Positions 10,159 through 23,151 of a stretch of 64,000 nt of DNA are shown here, piece after piece. Within the stretch, counting starts at the first letter, position 1; the number at the start of each line of letters is the position of its first letter. The stretch comes from Diplodia intermedia (taxonomy: Eukaryota; Ascomycota; Dothideomycetes; Botryosphaeriales; Botryosphaeriaceae), in assembly GCA_021495925.1 (NCBI GenBank), contig JAKEKT010000082.1, positions 1 to 64,000 on the forward strand. The letters run 5' to 3'. A program made the position numbers and the translations under genes. A model generated the notes under the pieces. The model did no database searches. It was not told where the DNA came from and worked only from the letters and a program-made list of their open reading frames with translations.

Positions 10159-13100
10159 CTACGCAGACGTCTTCCACGCCTCGTTCAAGAAATACCCAAC
10201 AATCTTCTCCAACAGCGGCCTCCCGGGCTTCTCCACCGTCGCAATCGCCCTCGACCACGTCCTAACCCTATCCGTCTCCCACTCCACCTCGACTCTCTTC
10301 TTCTTCTTCCCGTCCCCCTCCCCACCCCCACCCCCATACTTCCCCTCCCAAAACGCCAACAGCTTCACCGGCGGATTCCTCGCCGGATCGCGCTCGGACG
10401 CCCTCAACCTCGCCAACCACTCTTCCACCTCGACCTCCTCAAACGCCAGCCCCACCTCCCGCAGCACCGGCAGCAGCTCCCTCGTCCAATGCAGCGTCCG
10501 GGGATTAACCACATTATACACACCCGCCGGAGGCACTCCCCCCTCGCCTCCGCCCCCGCCCCCAACCCCAATCTCCACACACGCCCGCGCCACCACATCC
10601 ACAGGCAACCAGCGCACATGCTCATCCAGCCTCGGCAGCGCCCCCAGCGTCACCGCAGCCCTCAGCATCAGCGGCACCGCCTCGCTCGCGTTCCACACGC
10701 CGCGCCTCTCGTCGCCGACGATCTGGCCGACGCGCAGGACGCGAGCAAGGAGCGCCGGACGCGCAGCGGCGGCGCGCGCGACAACGTGCTCGGCGACGAG
10801 TTTGGACTGCGCGTAGCCCATGTCCTGCGCGCACGACAGGGACGGGGGGAGGGCTTCAGCAATCTCGACGCGGTCCGACGAATGCGGCGACGACGACGCC
10901 GCCGCCGTGTTAAAAACGGTAGACACGGAGCTGCAAAACGCAAACGCGGCGGGCGCGGGCGCGCGGGCGGCCAGGCACAGGTCGAGCAGGTGCGCGACGC
11001 CGGCGACGCAGCCGTCGGCGGCGAAGCTGCGCAGCCGCCGGTTGAAGTTGACGGACCACGCGCAGTGGACGACGGCGGAGAGCTGGGCGCGCAGGACGGA
11101 GAGCGTGGAGGGGTCGAGGCCGAGGGTCGGCGAGGAGAGGTCGGCGGCGAGGGCGTGCAGTTTGCCGCGCGAGGCGGGCGGGAGGGTGGACCAGAGGTGG
11201 CGGGTTTGGAGGGAGTGGGTGATGCGGGTGAGGGGGTCGGTGGGGGTGGTGGTGGTGCTGGAGGAGGGCCGGACGAGGCAGTAGATGCGCTGGATGTGGG
11301 GGAGGAGGGAGAGTTGGGCGGCGACGTGGGCGCCGAGGGAGCCGGTGGCGCCGGTGACGAGCTGGGTGGGTTAGTGGGGGGTTGAGGGGTGCAGGCAGAA
11401 GTCACTTACCACGTACTCGCCCTCGACCTCGCGGGTCTGCGGGATGTGCTCCCGGAAGGTGGAGTACTTCTCGATCAGCGCCTGCATCTCCTCCTCCTTA
11501 GACAGCTGGCTTGCATCCTCGCCCGTCCGCAGCGCGTACAGATGGCGCGCCAGAGCGGACACTGACGGGTGGTCGAAGACGCAGTTCAGCCCGAGCTGCT
11601 TGCCGCCCAGATCCAGCCTCTTCACAAACGCACTACGCAGCCTGGTCGTCTGCAGCGAGTCCATGCCCAGGCCGAAGAAGTCCTGCTCGTCGGAGAGCTG
11701 GGCACCTTCCGGCAGTCCCAGCACGGCGACGACCTCGGCGCGGATGAAGTCCCCGAGCTGCGGCTCGTCCAGCGCCAGTGCGTCGGCGTCGGCCTTTTCG
11801 TCGTACATGGCGTCGATGTCGGCGGCGAACTGCTTGTAGAAGGCCTGGCGGATGACGGTGCCCTTGTCGGTGACGCGGTACTGCGTGCGGTGCGGCAGGA
11901 CGAGCACCATGTCCCGGTCGATCTTGGCGTACGCCGGGAGGGTGGCGTGCGCGGGCTCGACCGTCTCGAACACGGCGTCGATGACCTGCTCCCTGTCCGC
12001 CGCGGCGCCCTCCTCGGACAGCACGAGGGCGAGCCCCAGACGGGCCTTGCCGGCGCCGAACATGACGGCCTCCTCGACGAGGGTGCACTCGCGGGCGGCG
12101 CCCTCGAGCTGCAGCGGGTTGGCCTTCTCGCCGTTGTTCAGCGTCAGCGTGTCGTCGAGGCGGCAGTAGTACTTCCACGCGTCGCGGATGGTGGGGTGCG
12201 GCGTGAAGCAGTCCTTGGTGGCGTAGGCGCCGTCGGGGCGGTTGGTGGCGACCTTGGACGGCCAGCCGGGCAGGCACACGCACTCGTACAGGCCGCCGGC
12301 GCGCTCCTCGAAGCGCAGGAACGGCTTGACGGCGTCCGACGGCCGCAGGTAGTCCCAGCCCTTGTCGTCGCGCGGGCGGAACGACGTCATCAGCTGGCCC
12401 GTCTCGGTGGAGCCGTAGTGGCTGACGAGGTACACGCCCCGGGCCGTCAGCTTGTCGCCCAGTGAGTCCGGGCACGATGAGCCGCCGAACATGACGATCT
12501 TGAAGCGGGCCAGCAGGTCGAGGCCCTCTTCGTCCTCGGCCAGCAGGTTCAGCACGTAGGGCACGCCGTAGAAGATGTCGAAGTCGTGCTGCCTGATGAC
12601 GTCGGTCAGGTACTGCTTGGCCAGCGGCAGGGCGGCGTTGTACAGGTGGATCTGCTTGCGCGAGTCGACGGCGCGGAACAGCGAGCCGATGCCGTGCGCG
12701 TGGAACAGCGGCAGCGTGATGAAGCCGCGCATGTTCATGTTGGTCGCGTAGTTCTTCAGCGCCGCCCGCTGCGTCTGGTAGATGGGCTTCGGCAGACCCG
12801 TCGACCCCGACGAGTGGATGATCCACGCCACATGGCCCTGTTCCGTCTGGATGTCCAGCTGCCGGTCCATCCGCGTGTCGAGCCTGTGGTCCGCCTCTGT
12901 GAGGGGGTGGCGGTACACCTCCGGGCCGGCCATGGGGATGACGCTGAGGTCTGGCGTGTTGTCCCGCTTGAGGGCTGCCGCCACGTCGGCGAAGGAGGCG
13001 TCGATGACCATGTGCCGCGAGCCCGTCGTGTTGAGCAGCGACGCGTGCGCCTCTTGCGAGATTCTGGTCGACTGGAACATGACGGTATGGCCGAGCTTGG

Positions 13101-13470
13101 TGAGGGCCAGCATCGTGATGAGGTACTCGAGGTTGGACGGCCCGAGCAGGCCGACGACGGATGGCTTCTCATGCGAGCTCGTCCGCTGCGGTATCAATTG
13201 CTTGTACACCTGCGCCACCCTGTACGCGAAGATGTCGAGCTGGCGCGGCGTGTAGTCGACGTATTCGATGCCCGACGACGGGTACGAGATGAGCGGGAGA
13301 TCCGGATCCGTCCGAGACCGGCTGCGCATCAGCTCGTCGACGGTCCTGGGCTCCGCCGGCACTGACTCGGGCTCCGAGTCTGTGTCCACCGCATCGACGT
13401 GGGTTTCGTAGCTGTGCTTGGAGGCGACATGCGGCGCCTCGGCTGCCGAGGGAGGAATGACTGAGAGCAT
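10159..13470 (-). CDS. NRPS-like adenylate-forming reductase (A-T-R)
   Basis: Two minus-strand exons, 13470-11410 and 11361-10159, flank a 48-nt intron (GTAAGT donor, CACTAAC branch site, CCCAG acceptor), giving 1087 residues. An adenylation domain (about residues 40-560) shows the ATP-binding motif IHSSGSTGLPKP, HYGSTETGQ, a RLDDTLTLNNGEKANP segment and a KGTVIR lysine motif. A carrier domain at about 600-670 has DFFGLGMDSLQ with the phosphopantetheine Ser. The C-terminal part is a thioester reductase with the NADPH-binding GATGSLG (691-697) and the YAQSK catalytic motif (Y870, K874). There is no condensation domain. Family knowledge: such enzymes activate a carboxylic acid, load it on the carrier and release it as an aldehyde or alcohol. 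The substrate cannot be read from sequence. The order resembles aminoadipate reductase, but the adenylation domain is of the stand-alone fungal NRPS-like type. The gene looks fully intact. Confidence 0.93.
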
Positions 13471-16400
13471 GTTTCAGGGATTGGGGTATCGATGGTGGGA
13501 ACTCTGGAGAGTGTAGAGAAGGAAATGGACGGCGCACCGTGGTTCAAATAACGGGATAGGTGAGCAAACGTTGATCGATGTTCTGCAATCCCGGTAAGCC
13601 GGTGGGCGTGCGGAAGGCATGTTTCCGATGGTTGGTGGCTGCCCCGCAGTCGTCCTTTGCCGGCTTCCCGCTTCATCGCAGTTAGTGACTTGGGAGATTT
13701 GAAGCGGAAAACCGTCTGGCGGATTCTTATCCGCTCTCCGCTCTGCTTCCGCCACCTTTTCCCCTACCAACTGCCAATGGAATGCCTTCGCGCACACCAT
13801 GAAGACTTACCCAGAGCGGTTCGTAGGTAGCACCCGCTGCATTTAATCCAACTCTCTTAGAATTTCATGCTTTGCCAAAAAAATGTTGAACGGTCTCAAA
13901 CACTGGCATGTGTCTGAAATTAGCCACAGCACCTTCAAATGTGCAATGAGCTTTGATTGGAGCATACCTGAAAGTACACAGACTGCAAATCGGTTGTCCT
14001 TATTGTTAATCCTAGCTATATTTGCTCCACTTCGTCACATTATCACTGCAGGGACCGGGATGTCCTCCGACGTAACACGAACTTGAGCCGCGACACTGAG
14101 TCTCGTGACTTGTGTTAAAATAGACCTCATCCTATTGAATTCGGAGTCCAAATACAGATGCCGGTGCAGCAGACTGCGCTCCAAGATATCTGAAAGGTTA
14201 CATTCTATCTTCGAGACAAGCCATCAGTTCCCCAGGCCGTTCGAGCAGTCAGCTGAACGTGAAGGGACGAACCTTTCATGTTACGTGCGCAGGCTCCATG
14301 CCATCAAAGGTGGCAAACAGTGAACGTCTTTTGACGGAATGAATACTGCACATAAGAATTCACACACCAGTCCAACGAAACTTGGGTAAAGGGAGACAGC
14401 TTGATGTTGTTCCCGACCTTCGAGCAACGCCACTACCATGATATCGACTTAAATTCGTTCCACGCTGCCAAATGCAAGAACGGCAAGCACGTATAGTGCG
14501 ATACTCCAAACGACTTAAGGATGTCATAAGGTCTCATGCCCATTTTGCACACTGGCCACAAAAGAAGCCCAAGGGCACCAGGAACACAAGCGGAGACGAA
14601 CGCCATTGCACTCAGATGCGCCTGTCGAACAGCGAAGACGTCTACCGGCCACTGGCACATCATCTCCCACACCGGTCATACAGACGTCCATCCACCACCA
14701 ACGGCGCGACGCCAACCAAAAAAACGGGAGGAAATACTCAAAGCGCCATCTCAATCCCCCCGACAGCGCTCGCCCGCAACGCACAGTCGCTCTCGCATGA
14801 CCTTCGAATAAAGTTTAGCGCGGCACCGCACCGCACCCCAACACCCGACGGCGACGCTCGCGCCGCCGCAAGCGAACCATCAAGAGACGATCAGTCGGTC
14901 AATCAGGAAAAAAACGTCATGCCGCAAACAGGAAAAATTGGTGAAACCCATGTGTAAATGAAGGGGTGGAGAAGAGAGAGAGAGAGAGAGAGAGCAACGA
15001 ACCAAAAAAGTGAGGCTGAAGGATTCCGCAACACACGCAGAAAAAAAACCGCGTGGTAATAGCTTCAACACCGCACGTGCATTTCGCCGAGAGAGTCACC
15101 ATTCTGCCACGACCGTGCTTTTTCTGTTCACTCTCCACCATCAACCAGCACCATCAGCACGAGCACGTTTTTGCTAGAGGAGTCCGTGTGTATGTTCCTA
15201 CTGCATTGATGCTTGATGGAGCGGGAAAACATCGTGAGACGCCCGAAAAGAGGCGGAAGGGGAAGGGGGAGAAAAAAAAAAGGTGACTGCGTGTTTCATG
15301 TGCTTCCCAACAGCCTCACCCCACGGACGAACGATTGGGGTGGTCCCGGTCGGAACGGATGATCATCGCGCTACCGAGAGACTCAGGGAGTTGCGCGGGA
15401 TCTCCGCAGCCCTGCGTCGACACTGTGCTCCACATCTTCAGACGCAAGGCCATTGCATCCCATGGTAAGACCCTTCGTGAGGGCATGCTGGTAGACCGGT
15501 GATGGCCCAAAGCGGCGGCGGCGGAGGACTTGGCGACGTCGACGACTTCCGCCCTCCCTGCATCCCTCCGTCAAGGCAGCCCTCGGCGGTCCATGTCCCA
15601 AAAGAGTGGATACCTCCGCCTCGACCACCGCCCCCCCAAGCCCAAAGAGAGATAGGGAAATAGAGAGAAAGGCTGCTGCGAGCGAGCGGGAAAGGGCAAG
15701 TGCTCAGCCCCAAGGTCGAACAAGGCGGCAGGTCCAGACTCCCATGTCCAATACCTCAAACGACGACTCCAAAGCTCCATCCAGCTCCGCCGCGGACGCC
15801 GAGACGAAACGCCTCCCCCCAAAGGCATCGGCGCCTCCGCCTCCGCCACTCTTTCACAAACCTTGCCCCTGCCCTTGTATGTACAGCCCGGATCAAGCCC
15901 ACGGCCCGCCCGCATGAAGTACGACAGCATGCGCGCCAAACGGGGGAAAGCCCGATTCGGTACACCTGCCCTCGCAGCTCTCTCCTCTTCCGCCACCTGG
16001 GTATATGCGCCGCAGTGACACCCTGTTTCTTTTTTCCCCCCTTGAACCCCCACAAAGTAGTGCAAGAGAATGTGTGTACAACACATCACACGTCACCACC
16101 CTGGCCCGGAACCCGAACGAACCCAACCGGGGACAACCCCTCCCCTCTCTCCTCCCTCTCCCACATCGCCATCGCTGCCCAAGATGCAAGCCACTCCCCT
16201 CCCCCACCCCACCTGCCCCTTGCAGCAAGCAAACCGCGAGGGAAAAAAAGAAAAAAAAAACGCCACGAATCGTTCGTTCCCCACAAGTCCTTTCCCAATC
16301 TCCATCCATACAACACCCATGAACAACCCATCGTGTGCCATGCCATCATCGCTAACACACAAAACCCAACGAACCCATGTCCAATCTCGATTGCAAAAAG

Positions 16401-18000
16401 TCGACACAGCAATCAAGCAAGGAAGGACCCACACACGTGCATCCTTCGCCTCCCCCCATCGCTAAACGCGTAGGTACCTAACACCCCGGGCCCTCCAGCC
16501 ACGCAACGATCCAACCATCCTCAATGCTGGTTGGTTGGCCGGCGATCCAGTTTCGCCGTGTCGTCCCCTCTTTCCCCAGCCCAAGCGGCCGGGGTCCATC
16601 CATGCACAAAAAAAAAAAGGAAACCCCGATTCTGCAACCAAGAGGTTTCGCCGATGGCATGGGCAAATGAATCAAAAAAACGCCGCGGCGATGGGGAAAC
16701 TGAGTGATTAATTCCAGAATGCGATGTATCACGTTCGCCTCACGCCTCACGCGGACCTAGACAGTGGTAGCCGAGGGGGGAGGGAGGGAGTGAATGAGAA
16801 GGATAGTGGGGAAAGTGGGCGGAGGACGCGGAGGCGAAAAAAAAACAAACCGGGTGTGTGGCGATATGCAGGGAAACGGACGGGTTCCAGAACAGTGTCG
16901 AATGTCGGGATGCCCATCTACCCTTGTCGTCCCTCGTCGTCATTGTTGTTGTTTGTTGTCATCGCCACAATGTTGTCTCGCCCTCCACGCCCGCCCGCCC
17001 GCCGCTCGCCTCCCCGAGCAATTTCCGGGGCATATGTTGTGGCACAAGGCAAGCGCGTCGCTCGTTCGCTGGCGCGCGAAAAAAAAAGAGCAAATGAGAG
17101 AATGACCATTGGCAAGCCCAAACGGTGGGGGGAAAACATGGCGTTGTCGTCACCTGCTGTCGGCTCCTTCGCTTGTTAGTCAAAATGGTCCATCCAGCAA
17201 CACGCCACAGCTCATTCCCCCGCGCGGGCCGTTCTGGAAGAGACCGGTGGCTCGTTCACCTCTCCTATTGGAATAATGAACGAGCGAGTTGCTACAATGG
17301 TACAATGGTACAAGCCGTCGGCAGGAGCGCTTGTACCGTCGAAAAAAAAAAGAGGTCAGCGGAGGAAAATGACGCAACCGACGGACGGCCCAAAGGGACG
17401 GGAATAAGCCAGCAGCGATTCGTCCGGAGCTAGAAGGACAATGGAAAGGTTAAAAAACGCCTTCGACGAGGGCTGTTCCTTCAGACGAGTGAGTTGTCTT
17501 CCTTCATGGCGCTGGCGGCGGCAGGACTCGGCGGGCGTCGACAACCGACGATGGCGCGGCGGCGCTATTCGGGTTAGCTCCACGGCGCCGCGAACTGCGG
17601 CGGTTAGCCACGGGTGGTTTAGTGTCGTCAGTCCGCTGTCGGAGCCCGAGCACGAGCTCAAGCCTCCAGGGTAGCCACGTATGCGGTGAGCGGGGAGTAG
17701 AGGCAGAATAGTCTAGAGCGCGTTGCGGCGAGGCAGAAACTATGAGGTACGTGTCCGGCGCTAATCGGCCGTGAACACCAAAACCACACCATGCAACACG
17801 CACGGGATTCGCTTGAGAGAGGTGGCGGTGTAGAGTACGTAGCCGCGAGAGAAGTGGTAAAAGGTTGGAAAATAAAAAAGGGTCCGCGCTAGCCCGGAAG
17901 ACGGCGCATCCTTGCGGCTATCGTCGAGTTGCCAAAGTACCATTGGGCTCGTCAGCCGGTGCACTTCCTAAACCTGCGCCCAGCCCGTGCCCACACGCGC
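13471..18000. other. Long gene-poor interval
   Basis: About 4.5 kb upstream of the reductase without a supportable gene. It holds A-runs, C- and CT-rich stretches (16.0-16.5 kb) and a GA dinucleotide run at about 14972-14994. Frames up to about 250 codons occur on both strands at 15.6-16.5 kb, but they are low-complexity Pro/His/Ser products of the C-rich composition. Confidence 0.55.
14972..14994 (+). repeat. (GA)n microsatellite
   Basis: Uninterrupted alternating G and A over about 23 bases in the gene-poor interval. Confidence 0.85.
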
Positions 18001-21000
18001 GCATATGCGCATGCGCTTCGAACGTCACTCACGCCGTCGCAATCGCTGTCACCGCGTTCTTGAAATCCCCATAGCACGTAGGGCAGCAAGGCAGCTAGGC
18101 GTGCCAATAGACCCCACATCTCGCGGTTGAGCGGAGCGACATGTGGGGACCGATTGGCTGGCTGGGACCTCTCGAAGGTCTAGAAACATGCGGGATAGGA
18201 TCTCACGCCTGCGCGAATCCCCCGGCCCGAAGGAAGAAGGTCGATGGGCATGAGCGTCCACCTGTTCGCTGTTGTTTGTGGGCCGATGATCATGATGGGA
18301 GCTTTCCCGGTGGATCAGGCACATCTGCATCTCAAGCTTGCGCAGGCCGAGCCCAAATTGTGGCGCATCTGTCTGCAGAGAAAGGTCTCGCTCTGCATGC
18401 ACCTGCAGCTCAGCCGCTGTCCCGCGCACATGCGCCCATCCCCACATGGCGAACAGCAGAGCAAGCCCAGCCGCCTGCATGACGAACGGAAAGCGAAGCC
18501 GGTAGAACTGGTCTGGATCGTTCCTCCCGCCATGTGCGATCGAAGATCGAGATGATTGAACCGACTGCCGAATGTGTATTAGTGGAAGTCGATGTCTGGA
18601 CGCAGACACGTGTTGGCAGTTCAAGCAAACATCCCGATGCAGGTGCAGATTTGAGCAGCTTTCCTCGGTGAGCAGGTGAATCAAACTTCCGGTCGTAGTT
18701 GTGGGTTTCAAAACTGTACAGAAACATCCAGATGTACCCAGCCAAGAAGGGTGCAACACCTCCAGCAGGATAACTTCGGGAAGGTCCTGTTCCGTGCAAC
18801 CCGCGGTGTGCATCGCAGTTGGTCTGCTCACCGTCAGCTGTTTCTTTTTCGGCCCCCAGCGCGGTCGCTCCCTTCCATGTCCTGGTTCCTCTGACATGCA
18901 AGACATCATCCAGTACTCGTTGCCGTTCCGCTGCGATCTGCACCACGTTGAAGCCATCCATGCCATGCGCGTGCAGCACAAAGGAAAGCTGTCCAAAATT
19001 CTCGGTCCGGCTCTTGCCTGGAATTCTGCAGACGGCCCTTCCGTCGATATCCTTGCGCCGGCGTCGCAGCCGCTCGTCTCTCCATATTGAGTGTTCCCAC
19101 GTGGGCGAACCAGATGACCCTGGAAGAGTCTCGCTGCGTGACACAATGGCGCAATACACCACCCCAGACAAACTTTCTCGGGGTGTGCCTTCTTTTGCTG
19201 ACTCGTAGTGGCAAACCCCTAGCAATACACGGATGGTAGTTCGACTTTGTGAGTACGCGACTCGGCATGACGGTGAGTCGACCCTTCGAACGGCCCGGCG
19301 GGGACATGTGCGTGGCTGAGCCGTTCGCCGATCTTCTGTCAATATAAGGTTGCCGCTTAAGGTTCAAGCTCGGCGTTGGCGACTGGAAGTCTTCGTGATG
19401 TCGGACGTCACAGACCAGGCTGTTGCCCGCGCAGCTAATAAGCGCAGGGACCATGCATATCTTCACAACCGTCCTCTTTCGTCGCCGCAGCTGACCAGAA
19501 TAGCCACGGTAGCTCGAGACGATCTTTGCAATAGCGGTCTCCGGTGCCGATCCTGTCTTTGCGGAATCTGCCTTGCGGTGAGTAAGCGCCCGAAGCATCG
19601 GTATCCCACTTCTTCATCTCCGCCGCACCTCAAACAGTTGTTGCGACAGTCGATCTCCCTCTCCTCGGCGCCAGCATTATCCGACGCATGAACGCTCAGA
19701 CGCATCTCGGAAGCCACGCGAAACTTTAAGCCCTTCACTGGGACGGCGTACGCGTGGCCTGGAGGGAGCTTCCAGAATAGAGGGGCCGATGCTGCACAAC
19801 CTCGGAGCTGTGTCCGGGGATCGTGAGGTATGATGTCGTCCGAACCATGCGCATGATTCTAATTTTGCTTCAACCGTCCATGTGCGTGAGCTGGCGTCAT
19901 GGCCGTGGCCGAGGTTGTATTCCAGATGGGTGCTACACGAGGCCGACATATATGCGTTGGCGTGCGTTGCTCCTCTGAGCTGGCTGCAGGATGCGTGCGC
20001 ACTGGCCACCGAGTTGAGATGGGGCCATGGTTGAACAAGACAGTGGAAGGAATGGGTCGCTGACTGTGCTGCCTCGGGCGGCAACTGGACACACCAGGCG
20101 GCTGACTGATGGTGGATGGGGAGAAGCAGGTCACGAACAAGGACGGCGACGTCACGTTGGAAAAGTTTCTCCGAGAGACCGGTGAAAAGTACGGAATCGG
20201 CGGGAAAAATAGTGAGGTTGATGGTGGCTTACTATCACCCAGGCTGGTATATCGACGATGTGAGCTGTCTCGGAGAAGGCGAACACCGGAGCTGTGAGAT
20301 TCGCCGTGACTACGGTGTCGCCTGGTGAAACCAGCTGCAAGTCAGTGTTGATATCGGTCTTGCTCTGACGTGCTTGGAGGCATTCGGCGGCCTCAAGACG
20401 GTACCTGTGCAGAGACCACCATGTCGCGTGGAACAACCTTCTACCAGCGGCCTACTGTTCGCCCTAGATGGCGGGAAAAAGCAGGGCGGAATATGGGGCG
20501 CGACCATAAACGACCCTCAGATTGGAAGAAGGTGAAGACACGGTTGGCCGTTTCAGGAAGGCATGGCGTGACTTTGGAGCGCGGAGAGCGAGGCCAAGGA
20601 AGAAAGCGCCGAAGGTCTAGGACGGATGGGGGGGTGATGTATAAGCGGGCGGCGGCCCCTGAGCAATAAGCATCTGGCTTGACGTCGTTTAGCGCACAGG
20701 GCCCCACGGACCGGCCGCTTGACAGCTCTCGTATTAGCTGACGACGCTTTTCGACGATAGGCTCCTGCACATCATGAAAATGAGCGCAACCCTGCCTCGC
20801 TTGTGGAGAATGTGGGGAATCGGCCAATGTCGATGACGGGAACCACCCCGATCCCCTGCCCCTGAGATTGGCGATCACACCAGCGGTTCTGGGGTAGCAG
20901 CATCGGACAGAGGCCATCGGAAAAAGACAGCCAAGGGCGGTGCGGCACGGGACAGGCGCAGGCGGGGCGGGCGAGGGCGGTGGAAATTTGGCGGACGCTG

Positions 21001-23151
21001 AAACGGCGTGGTTAGGACGAGCGGCTCCGAAGCAGGGCTGTCGGCGCCGTTTTGGAGCAGATGCAAGCCCGGCGGGAGCAGCCGGGCCAACGTCCAACAG
21101 CTCGGCGGCGTCAGTGACAGGCGGGACCCGGTCCTGCTGCATCGTCCCGGGAGCCGATGAGCGCATGCGCGCCGAAGGGGAAAGGCGCCTCTGTCAAAAT
21201 TGGCGCGAGGGGCCACCCCGAGCGACGGGCGCATGTCGATGAAACGCACTCAATCTGCGGCGCACCTGCCTGCAGGAGAAAAGCAACGAGAGCGCAGCGC
21301 TGCAAACAGAACACCATGGACCCAATGGGGCGCTGGTGAGGTAACGCTGGAGGGGACACGAAACGAGTGGGCCGGAGATTGCAGGCTGGTGCCAGCGTGA
21401 GGTGAGCGGCAGCGGGCTGGCTCGACATGCCGAGGCAGGGAAGCTGCGGCTGCTCAATCGTCGACGTTGCGCGCTGGACGAGTGTTCGGGAGCGAGCCGT
21501 GTGCGGCGGCGCCGGTCGGCAGCGCGCTCGGACGGACGGGCCTCTGTTGCAGCGCGCAGAGTCCAGAACGCCGGCCGCTGCGCTGGCGGCAGACGCGTCA
21601 ACAGCTCGAGGGCGGCGGGTGCTGGCTGTGTCACCGCCGTCAGAGGCGGGCGAGGAGATGGCGGGCGATGGGCCGTGGTGGACGATGGCCGATCCGGCGA
21701 GAGAATTAAAATTGGCGGCCTCTGGTTCGCCGGGGCGCGGCGCGGTGCTGCCTGAGCAACCAGGCATCGCGCAGACGCAGGCACCGCGCTGCACAACCAA
21801 ACCTCCCGTCAGCACCGACACCGGCACCAGCTCCACGTCCAGCACCAGCACACCGCGTGCGATCCCGCCGCTGCCACGGTCCGGACTGGACCCAGATATC
21901 GCCGGCCTGCCGACCGCCATCCAGATGCGGTTCCGTCCGGCTGGCATTGTGATTGCATCCCTCCTTCCATCTGCACCACCCTCGATCCCCCCCGAGGCCT
22001 CGCACCAAGCATCCTGTCTCGTCCGCCGCCCGCCGCCCCGACGCCTCCCGCCCCGTCGGCCCTGCTGCTGCTGAGAGGCAGGCCAGCTCTCCCGCAGCCG
22101 GCCTCTGGGGTTGCACGCAGCAGCCCTGCAATATCAGGCCTCCCACTAACCCATGTTCCAGCCACCCACCCCCCCGTTTCACCAATCGCCTGCTCGAGCT
22201 CGAGCGCAGAAACGCCGATCGACAGTCCGCCGCCAGGGTCAGCATCCTGCGACTTGGATTCGACGGGAGACCGCCAGGTGATGGGGGCCGCCGCTTGGGC
22301 GTGTCTGGACGGCGGTGCAGCGGCAGGAGCAGCGGCCCTGAGTACTCTTCCTTTTTCCCCCTCCCCTCACTCTGACCACCATGGCCGGCGCCGGCCAACG
22401 AGAGCAGCCAGCGCGCCAGGCAGAAGGTGCAACCGTCGCACACGCACACATGCGCCGCCCCAAGCTGCTGCGCACGGGATGGCGAGCCCGCGCGTCGGGT
22501 GATCCGATCAGACGCCGACGGGAAGGGCACGGCGCCCTGATTCAAGCATTTAATCTGTAGTATTTTGGAGTGTGTACTTGTCGTATTGATCATATTTTCA
22601 ATGCGTAGCAGCGGCCGTCTGACCCACTGTAACTGCGGCTGTTGCAACTTTAGACTACCCTATCCCGTGCATCCATGCGCCTGTTGACTCGAAAAGTCCG
22701 CGGCTTTTCTCCCGATGCTATGCTGCCTGGGGTATGCATCTGCGCCCAAAGGAAAAAAAAACGCCTGTGACGCCTCCACACCAAAACAACCTTGTACAAT
22801 GCCAATGCCGTGCCCTGCTCTATCCCCTCTATGCCCGTAATGTCCGCGAAAGACGACTCATGCACGCGAAAAAGAACTTGGAACTTGCGCCTGCGCGCTA
22901 TTTTCGTCCTGCCTGCCAGCCTGCCCGCTTGCCCGTGCTGCGGCTAATGCTCTTTTGCCGTGACGTGCTTTCCCCGGCGAGCGGCCAATCCCTGAGTTGG
23001 TGCGTCGGTATACCTATTCATTACAGTCGTGACGCCACGACGATCGCCATATGATCTCATCTGCCATTACCCGACGGTCTCGAGGGCCTGCTCGAAATCA
23101 TGAAGAAAATAGAAATGGTGGAGGTCCAGCGATCGAACGGGGGCGGTGCAA
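18001..23151. other. Gene-poor interval with unresolved frames
   Basis: On the minus strand at about 18.2-18.9 kb, short protein-like stretches occur in two frames, for example one with a hydrophobic FVMQAAGLALLFAMWGWAHV. They could be pieces of a decayed or multi-intron membrane protein, but I could not find splice sites that join them. From 19.7 to 22.6 kb, long overlapping frames on both strands are explained by high GC and lack of stops. No gene is called. Confidence 0.4.

Noticed and set aside
11569..13365. Long plus-strand frames opposite the adenylation domain
   Set aside because: Antisense to an intact A-T-R enzyme; repetitive Val/Arg/Gly/Leu composition typical of shadows.
15571..16473. 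Pro/His/Ser-rich frames on both strands
   Set aside because: Products of C-rich sequence and A-runs; no homology-like segment, no leader or splice structure.
20441..22647. Long overlapping frames of 200-310 codons on both strands
   Set aside because: Several frames are open at once, the products are Ala/Arg/Pro-rich without domains, and the region is GC-rich; stop-poor composition explains them.
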